DNA of 64,000 nt, from assembly GCA_002719675.1 (NCBI GenBank), contig PBID01000003.1, positions 1-64,000 of the forward strand. Direction: 5' to 3'. The notes beneath the pieces were generated by a model that had not been told where the DNA came from, searched no databases, and saw nothing but the letters and a program-made list of their open reading frames with translations. The stretch comes from Chloroflexota bacterium (GTDB lineage Bacteria; Chloroflexota; Dehalococcoidia; Lucifugimonadales; GCA-2719675). Shown one piece after another: positions 54,591 through 62,411 of the stretch; position 1 is the stretch's first letter, and each line of letters starts with the position of its first letter. Position numbers and translations under genes: made by a program.

Positions 54591-56363
54591 TTAAATTATA
54601 TTATTTATAGGTATATATTGTTTATCTTGATTCTCTCTATTTATTTCACCTAATGCTCTAGTGTTTTTAGGTAAATAAACTAATTTTTCACAGCTCCCAG
54701 TCGGACATTTACTATCTTTAATATGAGAAATAAAATCAGATTCAAAATAAGTTATTGCCGAGCGAATAGGATTAAACCCAAGTTGACCATGCGCACATAA
54801 AGAACCCATTTGCATGTTTTGCCCAACATCTTTCATTAGATCTAAATCACCCTCTCTAGCCTCACAACGAGTAATTCTTTCAACAATTTCTAACAAATTT
54901 ACCATTCCTAATCTGCAAGGAAAGCACTTACCACAAGATTCAAATTGACAAAAAGCTACTAAAATCCTAGTCATATCTACAGCACATTTTTCTTCATCAG
55001 CAACTATAATGCCACCAGATCCTAAAATTGCACCCGCCTGGGACATTTCTTCTAAATCAAGAGTGATATCCAAAGACTCTTTCCCTAAAACACCTCCCAG
55101 TGGGCCTCCTGTTTGTAGCATTTTTAAAGATTTTCCATTAGGAATTCCTCCACCAATTTCATGAATTATATCTCCAAGAGTTAATCCAAATGGCACTTCA
55201 TACATTCCTGGTTTATTAATATCACCATTTAAACATATAATCACAGTCCCTTTACTCCGATTTACACCAATCGAAGAAAACCATCCTTCTCCATGTTTAA
55301 TAATTTCCGGCGCATAGGCCAATGTTTTAACATTATTAATAGTTGTTGGTTTACCCCATAAACCTGAAGCTGCAGGAAAAGGCGGCTTGAATCTTGGCAT
55401 TGCTCTTTTTCCTTCAATAGATTCCATTAATGCTGTTTCTTCTCCAGCTACATATGAATCACCAGTCAAAGACACCTCAATATCAAAATCAAAATCATGT
55501 CCTAAAATATTCTTGCCTAATAATCCAGAAGAATAAGCTTGACTGATTGCTTCTTTAGTCCTGTCTATAGGACCATCATGTCCATGTCGAATAAAAACAA
55601 TCCCATTAGATGCACCTGTTGAATATCCAGCAAGTAAAATCCCTTCCAACAACATGTGTGGGTCACCTTCTAAAATACCCTTATCATTATAAGCTCCAGG
55701 ATCACCTTCTTCACAATTAGCTAAAATATATTTTACTGGTCCAGGTGAACGAACCATAAAACTCCATTTTAAACCAGTGGGAAATCCCGCACCACCTCTT
55801 CCTCTAAGACCAGATTCTTGCATTACTTTAACAACGTCTTCTGGCTTTCCGGCTTCAAGAGAATCATTTAATGCCTGATAACCGCCGTTTGCAATATATT
55901 GGTTAATATCTCCAGGAACAATGTTACCCACATTCTTCAAAGCAACCCTTCTTTGTAAACTAATTCCTTTAAAATCATTTAGATTAGAGACGCCTTCTAC
56001 TTCCTCATCTCCTAAATAACCAATAATGTTACCTTTTTCATGATCAAGCTCACCAGTTTCGATATATCGTACAATACTATCAATTGAACCGTCTGAAACA
56101 TTACCAAAAAATACTCGCGAAAATCCAGGCCTTAACACATCTACAATAGGCTCTAAATAACAAAGCCCAATACATCCCACTTGATCAATATTAATATTTA
56201 AGTTTCTGGCAGAAGCTTGAGTCGAAATGGCAACAGACACCCCAAATGCGCCTGCAGCTTGACCACACATAGAAGAACCAATTCGAACCCAAGGTTTAGA
56301 ACTCTTAACAAGTCCTTCCCATTCTTTTTCAGCATTCAATTTTAATTGTGAAAAATCAGCCAT
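54591..56363 (-). CDS. nuoF: NADH-quinone oxidoreductase subunit F, with N-terminal ferredoxin-like fusion
   Basis: The 590-residue flavoprotein oxidises NADH and passes electrons to Fe-S clusters. An extra N-terminal domain of thioredoxin-like [2Fe-2S] type (about 1-110) shows Cys33, Cys64 and Cys68, one Cys short of the usual four. The NADH/FMN core has GLRGRGGAGFPTGLKW and LANCEEGDPGAYND. The C-terminal [4Fe-4S] motif is ESCGKCFPCRLG plus a later Cys in GSLCAHG. Length and fusion match the HymB/HndC/HoxF group of hydrogenase and formate dehydrogenase diaphorases rather than plain NuoF (about 430 aa). Confidence 0.92.
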   Translation of the reverse strand: MADFSQLKLNAEKEWEGLVKSSKPWVRIGSSMCGQAAGAFGVSVAISTQASARNLNINIDQVGCIGLCYLEPIVDVLRPGFSRVFFGNVSDGSIDSIVRYIETGELDHEKGNIIGYLGDEEVEGVSNLNDFKGISLQRRVALKNVGNIVPGDINQYIANGGYQALNDSLEAGKPEDVVKVMQESGLRGRGGAGFPTGLKWSFMVRSPGPVKYILANCEEGDPGAYNDKGILEGDPHMLLEGILLAGYSTGASNGIVFIRHGHDGPIDRTKEAISQAYSSGLLGKNILGHDFDFDIEVSLTGDSYVAGEETALMESIEGKRAMPRFKPPFPAASGLWGKPTTINNVKTLAYAPEIIKHGEGWFSSIGVNRSKGTVIICLNGDINKPGMYEVPFGLTLGDIIHEIGGGIPNGKSLKMLQTGGPLGGVLGKESLDITLDLEEMSQAGAILGSGGIIVADEEKCAVDMTRILVAFCQFESCGKCFPCRLGMVNLLEIVERITRCEAREGDLDLMKDVGQNMQMGSLCAHGQLGFNPIRSAITYFESDFISHIKDSKCPTGSCEKLVYLPKNTRALGEINRENQDKQYIPINNII

Positions 56364-56381
56364 CTATTTTTGTTTTCCATT

Positions 56382-56858
56382 TTATGAATTTGAATCAGCC
56401 ACAAAATCAATTATATTAGAAATTTCAAAAGCTTTAACATTTCCTCTAAGTGCATGATTGACACTAATCACAGGGGCTTGCTGGCAAGCTCCCAAGCAAG
56501 TGTTATATCTAACTGAAATACCTTTGTCTTGGGAATCTCCTTCTTCTTCCAAGTTCAGTTGCTTCAAAACTCCAGATATTAAATCAGGTGCACCCTTTAA
56601 GTGACAAGTAGGCCCCCAACAAACTTCTAAAACATTTGCACATGGAGGTGTAAATCTAAAATTTGTATAAAATGTTGCAACACCCCACACTTCATTAATG
56701 CTAGTTTTCAAAAATGATCCAATTTCCTCAACAGCTTCATTTGGAATATATCCAATTTCATCTTGAACAAGCAATAAACTAGATAAGACCGTAACAGTCG
56801 TGTCAGTTGAAGAGGATAAAATTTTATTTACTTCATCTCGAATATTCTGATTACCCAA
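56382..56858 (-). CDS. nuoE: NADH-quinone oxidoreductase subunit E
   Basis: A 158-residue thioredoxin-fold [2Fe-2S] protein. Both cluster-binding Cys pairs are present, C-x4-C in CWGPTCHLKG and C-x3-C in TCLGACQQAP. Before them lie the four-helix N-terminal part (SSLLLVQDEIGYIPNEAVEEI) and GVATFYTNF. TTG start with AGAGG upstream. First gene of the three-gene module. Confidence 0.94.
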   Translation of the reverse strand: MGNQNIRDEVNKILSSSTDTTVTVLSSLLLVQDEIGYIPNEAVEEIGSFLKTSINEVWGVATFYTNFRFTPPCANVLEVCWGPTCHLKGAPDLISGVLKQLNLEEEGDSQDKGISVRYNTCLGACQQAPVISVNHALRGNVKAFEISNIIDFVADSNS

Positions 56859-56962
56859 TTATGATTAACCTCTTGAGATATATGTATAATGAAAAAATAT
56901 GATAGCACAGCAACATTAACCATCATATAATAAGAACATCAATTTTGTTTAACATCAAAATT

Positions 56963-58363
56963 TTATTGGTTTTCCATTACTTTTGTTGCAATTTTCTTAC
57001 CTAACCGTACACTATAATTCGTTCCTCTATCTTGTGGATAAACTTGAGTAGTGTTACACAAATACAATCCTTTGATTGGAGTCTTATGTGGTAAAATTCT
57101 ATTCGAATAATTCGAACCAACAATTGGCTGAGCATAATCAACCTTGTGAATATAACTATCTTCTATGAAGTCAGCATCAAATTCAGGGTTTATTTTCGAT
57201 AAATGCGGAATATACTCAGAAAGTAAATCTTGATGCCCTAATTGATACAATCTATCGTCTTTAGTCAAATAATTTGTTATATATAAAATATGCTTGCCCG
57301 AATATAAAGCAGGAGGCACTAAGTTAGTCTGCTCAATTATACCAACAAAAGGTATCGATGGATCAGCAATATTCAACCAGTAATATTTTGAAAAAGGTTT
57401 GTCGAGTACCAAAATTAACATCACTGCAGACATATATTCAATTTTTTCTAATTTATTTAAATATGAATTGTGGACATCAATCTGTTTTTCAATCAGTCTA
57501 GAAAAAATCGGCAATGAACAAGTTGCAATAACAGAATCAAATTTATATGTCGATAATTTTATATTTGGATTAGAATTCAAAACTGTTTGATCGTTGGATT
57601 TATTTACTAAAGGTTGAGGAGAAGTCCAGGTAGATGGAGAGTCATGAACTTTCAGGCCAATCACTTTGTTATCTTCAACGATGATTTTGTTAACATTTTT
57701 AGAAATTTGAACATGATTTCCCTGTTCCTGAATCAAATTTTTCATTCTCTCAAATATTTGTTCAAAACCTCCAACAGGATAAATTAATTTTTCTTTTGAA
57801 AATTTATTATTTCTGGATGCAAATCTAGTATGAATTTTACCCCATACCCAAGTCATGCCAATCTTGTGAAAATATTTTTCCCCAAATTTTCCCTTCAACA
57901 TTGGACCCCAAAATGCATCATATCCGGAATCACCAGTATACTTTCTCAGCCATTCATCCGCAGTAAAACCTTCTAATTTCTTCCAATCATTTATTCTGCT
58001 GATGAAAAGAGTGACTAAGCCCAAACGAATTCTATCTGCAAAAGATATAGGGGTAAATTTTAGCAAATCTAATGCTGAAGCAAACTTGTATATCTTATTA
58101 TCACAAAATGTCCCAACAGAAGAGTCTGAATATTCTAAAATTTGACTCATTCCCAATTCATCAACCAAGTCAATAATATCAGTATCACTTAAAAAAAGAT
58201 GATGATATCCTCTTTCTAATTTTGACCCATTTAAATCAAACGTTGATGCTTGTCCTCCTACAAAAGGAGCTCTGTCAAAAACTTCTACTTCATGTCCATT
58301 TTTACCTAATTCATATGCAGCAGTAAGGCCTGCAGCCCCTGCTCCAATAATTCCTATTTTCAT
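56963..58363 (-). CDS. FAD-dependent oxidoreductase, amine oxidase/protoporphyrinogen oxidase-like
   Basis: A 466-residue flavoprotein with the N-terminal dinucleotide motif GIIGAGAAGLTAAYELGKNG and EVFDRAPFVGGQASTF, then an oxidase-like substrate domain (GFTADEWLRKYTGDSGYDAFWGP) and the C-terminal FAD-binding KGLYLCNTTQVYPQDRGTNY. The fold covers protoporphyrinogen and amine oxidases, phytoene desaturases and UDP-galactopyranose mutase-like proteins. It is followed upstream by a flippase-like gene in what looks like an envelope-glycan cluster, so a carbohydrate or lipid substrate is plausible. ATG start. Confidence 0.8.
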   Translation of the reverse strand: MKIGIIGAGAAGLTAAYELGKNGHEVEVFDRAPFVGGQASTFDLNGSKLERGYHHLFLSDTDIIDLVDELGMSQILEYSDSSVGTFCDNKIYKFASALDLLKFTPISFADRIRLGLVTLFISRINDWKKLEGFTADEWLRKYTGDSGYDAFWGPMLKGKFGEKYFHKIGMTWVWGKIHTRFASRNNKFSKEKLIYPVGGFEQIFERMKNLIQEQGNHVQISKNVNKIIVEDNKVIGLKVHDSPSTWTSPQPLVNKSNDQTVLNSNPNIKLSTYKFDSVIATCSLPIFSRLIEKQIDVHNSYLNKLEKIEYMSAVMLILVLDKPFSKYYWLNIADPSIPFVGIIEQTNLVPPALYSGKHILYITNYLTKDDRLYQLGHQDLLSEYIPHLSKINPEFDADFIEDSYIHKVDYAQPIVGSNYSNRILPHKTPIKGLYLCNTTQVYPQDRGTNYSVRLGKKIATKVMENQ

Positions 58364-58401
58364 TGTGCTATTAATACCCTTTTTAAATAATAACTATTTA
58401 C

Positions 58402-59469
58402 TTATTGTTTTTGATATTTCTCAAAATTTTCTGACTTAATAATTCGAGATAAAGACAAACTATCTTTCCATAATAAAAATTGCCCTAAAATGGTTACTGG
58501 TATCATCAATGTAGCATGTAAAACTGAAACATAACCAGATGCTAATGGTCTGGTCAAGTTCATACCTTTAAATAACAACAATAGTTCCCTAGAAACAAGT
58601 TCAAACATACCAATTCCACCTGGCACAGCAGGAACTGAACTAACTATATTTGCGACAGCAGTTAAAACACCCATTAACATTGCCATTTTGAAATATTCTG
58701 GATATAGTTCTAAAAATCCAAATGCCATTGCAACTATGTAAAATACTGCAATTTCTAAAACCCAAATAATAATTGAAAGACTTATTATGTAAAACAATTT
58801 AGATAGCGACCTCAATTGTTGCATTGCTCGGATACCCGAAACTATTAACTCCATCGCTCTTGGTCTAATAAAATTTGGCAAAACCATAGAGAAACACCTA
58901 GATAATTGCTCAGATTTATCAGGATAAATAGAGATGAACAAAATTATTGAGCTAGATACAATAAACCCAACACTTATCAAAATTTTAAATAACCCCCACC
59001 ACCAAATATGACTATCCAATTCAGTAATGAAAAAATTTTCTGAAGGCAAAAAATTTAACCCAATTAATAAAAATAGTATTAACGTGTTAGCATCAAAAAT
59101 TCTTTCAATTAACACTGTAGCTAAACCTACTGAAAAGGATATTTTTTCTTTCTGAAATAAATAGTAACTCCTGACCAATTCCCCAATCCTAAAAGGAAGT
59201 AAATTATTTGCCATATATCCAATTACAACAACCGGATATATACGTTGTAATTTAGTATCTTTTGCTGGCTCAAGGAGAATTTGCCATCTCAAAGACCTAG
59301 GTATAAGCGAAAATATATAAATTAACGCCGCAACTGTAATTAAAAAATAATTCGCCTCAGAAATTGAATCAAACATTTCACCAAAATCAACAGTGAATAT
59401 GAAAACTACTAGTAAAATTAGGCTGAAAAATAACGAAATCAAACCTTTATGTTTTTTTAAAAAAGACAT
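58402..59469 (-). CDS. Flippase-like membrane protein (UPF0104/LPG synthase TM family)
   Basis: A 355-residue protein with about eight membrane segments and the family hallmarks RSLRWQILLEP, YMANNLLPFRIGELVRSYYL and SSVPAVPGGIGMFELVSRELL. It matches the membrane domain of lysylphosphatidylglycerol synthase, also found in the AglD-like proteins of archaea and thought to move lipid-linked molecules. It lies 38 bp upstream of the FAD enzyme on the same strand and starts with ATG. Confidence 0.88.
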   Translation of the reverse strand: MSFLKKHKGLISLFFSLILLVVFIFTVDFGEMFDSISEANYFLITVAALIYIFSLIPRSLRWQILLEPAKDTKLQRIYPVVVIGYMANNLLPFRIGELVRSYYLFQKEKISFSVGLATVLIERIFDANTLILFLLIGLNFLPSENFFITELDSHIWWWGLFKILISVGFIVSSSIILFISIYPDKSEQLSRCFSMVLPNFIRPRAMELIVSGIRAMQQLRSLSKLFYIISLSIIIWVLEIAVFYIVAMAFGFLELYPEYFKMAMLMGVLTAVANIVSSVPAVPGGIGMFELVSRELLLLFKGMNLTRPLASGYVSVLHATLMIPVTILGQFLLWKDSLSLSRIIKSENFEKYQKQ

Positions 59470-59613
59470 TTACATTACCAAAAGAATACTTATTGTTGTG
59501 ATTTATGTTATAGAATTGATTAAAAAATTAATTGTTTCATTTATTTCACATAAAATCTGAACGTATAAAGAAACTAATAAATATATGACTAGTATATCAC
59601 TGAGGTAACCAAA

Positions 59614-60411
59614 ATGAATCTTACTAACAAAGTTGCAATAGTAACAGGAGGAGGGCAAGGAATAGGAGAAGGTATTTGCGAAATACTTGCAAAAAATGGA
59701 TGTACAGTCATAGTAACAGATTTAAATTCTAATTCTGCAAAAAATGTTGCAAACAAGATTAATTCAATGAATTACAAATCTATTTCCCACCAATTAGATG
59801 TAACAAAACATGAAGAATCTTCATTAATCTCACAAAAAGTTTTTGATCAATTTGGAAAAATTGACATTCTAATAAATAATGCAGGAATTGTTGCAGCACC
59901 AAACTGGGAAAGCAAACAAAAACTCACAGAAGATGACTGGAATTTAACTTTCCAGGTTAACCTCAGAGGTTTAGCAAAAGTTACAGAATCTGTAATTCCA
60001 TTCATGAAAAATGCTAAATACGGCAAAATCATCAACATAGCATCCGTAGCAGGAAGAATTGGTGGAACATTCCATCCCCCATACAGCTCAACAAAAGCCG
60101 GCGTGATTAATTACACTCAATCAATGTCTACAAAATTAGCAAAATTTAACATCAATGTTAATGCAATATGTCCAGGGCATGTATGGACTGGACTAGCACA
60201 CAGAACTTCAATGAACCAAAAGATTTCCCAAGGCGAAAAAAAGAGTTCATTAAGAGATGTTTTTGAAAATAACATTAAAACCTGGGTACCTTTGCAAAGA
60301 GAACAAAAACCTCAAGACATCGGTTATTTAGCAGCATTTCTTGCATCTGATTTTTCAAAAAATATTACCGGTCAAGCTATAAATATTGACGGAGGGATTT
60401 ATATGAACTAA
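59614..60411 (+). CDS. Short-chain dehydrogenase/reductase
   Basis: A 265-residue classical SDR. The NAD(P)-binding motif is VTGGGQGIGEG, followed by INNAGIV, then the catalytic Ser in INIASVAGRIGG and the Y-x3-K in YSSTKAG. The C-terminus has NITGQAINIDGGIYMN as in FabG-like proteins. The ATG has GAGGT upstream. Substrate unknown; it could reduce a nucleotide sugar or an acyl chain. It is convergent with the Agl23-like gene. Confidence 0.92.
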   Translation: MNLTNKVAIVTGGGQGIGEGICEILAKNGCTVIVTDLNSNSAKNVANKINSMNYKSISHQLDVTKHEESSLISQKVFDQFGKIDILINNAGIVAAPNWESKQKLTEDDWNLTFQVNLRGLAKVTESVIPFMKNAKYGKIINIASVAGRIGGTFHPPYSSTKAGVINYTQSMSTKLAKFNINVNAICPGHVWTGLAHRTSMNQKISQGEKKSSLRDVFENNIKTWVPLQREQKPQDIGYLAAFLASDFSKNITGQAINIDGGIYMN

Positions 60412-60427
60412 ATCAACGAACTTGATT
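60411..60427. terminator. Hairpin across the SDR and Agl23-like stop codons
   Basis: AATCAA (60411-60416) and TTGATT (60422-60427) are exact reverse complements with loop CGAAC. The stem begins on the last base of the SDR stop codon and covers the convergent stop codon of the other gene. It lacks a U-run in the plus direction. Confidence 0.4.
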
Positions 60428-62410
60428 CATTGTTTTAGGAATATAATCAACTTTATCCTCAGATCTAAAAAAAACATAAGCATCCTCACTCCCCAATTTA
60501 TCATCAAGTGAACGATTCAAAAAATATAAAAACATTTGCTCCCAAAATTTCCTGTCAATTAATGAACTAAAAATTTTATTGGGAGAATTTGAAAATGCAG
60601 TTTTATAATCTTCAGGAAACCACCATCTATGTTTAAATCGGATTCCATTATCAAAATCCTCAATTTGGTCTAATTTTTTAACATTATTAGAATGGATCAT
60701 CGCTATAGAATATTCGTGTTCAACATACGGTAAATCTTCAGCAAATCTACCATAAACAACATTTGTTTTGTTCCTTAAATACCATACCCATGGCCAATTA
60801 AACCCATTAGTTGAATCAATAAAAATTGCCCCATTAGTTTGGCCATAATCTCTGTCATCAATCAAACTCATAATATCTTTTACATCAGGAGAAGTTTGAG
60901 TATAAATAAGCATTTCAAGAGGCGTGTCAGAATTTTTGTATGTCAAATTTAACGAAACAAAAATATTAAAAACTATAATTATTATCCCAATTGGCAATAG
61001 TAACAAAAACTTTTGTTGTTTAAAAATATTAATCAACTTAAATCTATCTATACGAGTCCATTCAATCTTGAAGGTAACATCAGACAAAAATTTACCTCCC
61101 AAAATTGTGGCAGGTAAAACCATGTTGATTAATAGCCATGGCATTTTTTCGCTTGCAATACCATATAAAACAAATGTGATTACTACCCAATAAGATAAAA
61201 ATATCCCGAATTTATCTTTATTTTTTAAATAATAAACAATTGCGGCAATTCCAATAATAAAAATTACAAATTCGTAAATTACCATTAACAAAATGTAATA
61301 AAACCATGGTTGCCCTCCACGAGCTACGTCTTGTTGGATAATCCAATATCCTAAAGATCTCCAAATTCCAGACCCAACACCATTCCAATCACTAAAAAAA
61401 ACTGTAAATAAAGTAATAAAAACTAAATAAAATATCGCAAAACATTTCCACCATATTTTCAAACCAATATATCTTGTACCTAAAACGATCGAAAAAAATG
61501 TCAAAATTAACACAAAATAAAATGCTATTACTTGCCCTCCACCATAAGCAGTTCCTATAGGCGCTATTGAGGAATCTGCACTAGCAAGAACCAACCCAAT
61601 AGAATCAAACACCGGCAAAGTTTGTATAACGCTAAAAATCCCAGCACTTACAGGAAAAACTAATGCCAGCATTAAAAAAAGCAAAGTTTTATACCTAGAA
61701 GTGTCTTCTTTACTAATGATGGCACCTATTGAAAGTAAAGCAATTTTAAATTTATTGATTATGGTTTTCCCATCTTTGCTATTTGCCCCAGATAAATTGA
61801 AAATAAATAAATAATTATTAATAAAAACAACAAAAAACAAATAAACCCCTAGGCTAAACACGATCATATACGCTGTCTCTTTTGTGCAAAACAACAACGC
61901 AGTAATTATAGAAATTAGATACAAATTTCTTCTCTTGCCTGAATCTATATAATTCCATATCACTACAACTAAACTTAATGTCAAAAAAACAACGATTATG
62001 TCATTTCTTGCAAACCTACTGAAATAAAGCAAAGATGGTGAAACAGCGATCAATAATGCAGAAAAAATCGCACCTAAATTACCTAATTTTGAACGAAAAA
62101 AATAAGGTAAAAAAACTAAAAAGGATCCTAATAGAGCGTGTAAAAATCTTGCAGTAAAATCACTATGTCCAAAAACTTTAAAAACTAATGCTATTGCTTC
62201 CATTTGTAAAGGCCCATGCAGCATAGGATTGTGTTGATATCCTTCACCAAATGCCAATTCCCATGCATAGTAAGCATGCAAACTTTCATCGTGATGCATC
62301 ACTCTATCTCCCAAACCCCAAATCTTACTTAAGAAAGATATTAATAATATAAACACAAATAAGAAAATTAACGAAATATTTGAGAAGTTTTTTGAATTCT
62401 TATGAAACAT
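60413..62410 (-). CDS. Agl23-like membrane protein (TIGR03663 family)
   Basis: A 665-residue polytopic protein with roughly a dozen membrane segments and a C-terminal soluble part. The early loop has the D-E acidic pair in MHHDESLHAYYAWELAFGEG and HNPMLHGPLQMEAIAL, the TIGR03663 signature related to PMT/ArnT-type glycosyltransferases that use lipid-linked sugar donors. RFARNDIIVVF is also typical. It follows the DUF2298 gene by one base on the same strand and is surely cotranscribed. The pairing is known from Chloroflexota and archaea; the reaction is not established. Confidence 0.88.
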   Translation of the reverse strand: MFHKNSKNFSNISLIFLFVFILLISFLSKIWGLGDRVMHHDESLHAYYAWELAFGEGYQHNPMLHGPLQMEAIALVFKVFGHSDFTARFLHALLGSFLVFLPYFFRSKLGNLGAIFSALLIAVSPSLLYFSRFARNDIIVVFLTLSLVVVIWNYIDSGKRRNLYLISIITALLFCTKETAYMIVFSLGVYLFFVVFINNYLFIFNLSGANSKDGKTIINKFKIALLSIGAIISKEDTSRYKTLLFLMLALVFPVSAGIFSVIQTLPVFDSIGLVLASADSSIAPIGTAYGGGQVIAFYFVLILTFFSIVLGTRYIGLKIWWKCFAIFYLVFITLFTVFFSDWNGVGSGIWRSLGYWIIQQDVARGGQPWFYYILLMVIYEFVIFIIGIAAIVYYLKNKDKFGIFLSYWVVITFVLYGIASEKMPWLLINMVLPATILGGKFLSDVTFKIEWTRIDRFKLINIFKQQKFLLLLPIGIIIIVFNIFVSLNLTYKNSDTPLEMLIYTQTSPDVKDIMSLIDDRDYGQTNGAIFIDSTNGFNWPWVWYLRNKTNVVYGRFAEDLPYVEHEYSIAMIHSNNVKKLDQIEDFDNGIRFKHRWWFPEDYKTAFSNSPNKIFSSLIDRKFWEQMFLYFLNRSLDDKLGSEDAYVFFRSEDKVDYIPKTMNQVR

Positions 62411-62411
62411 T

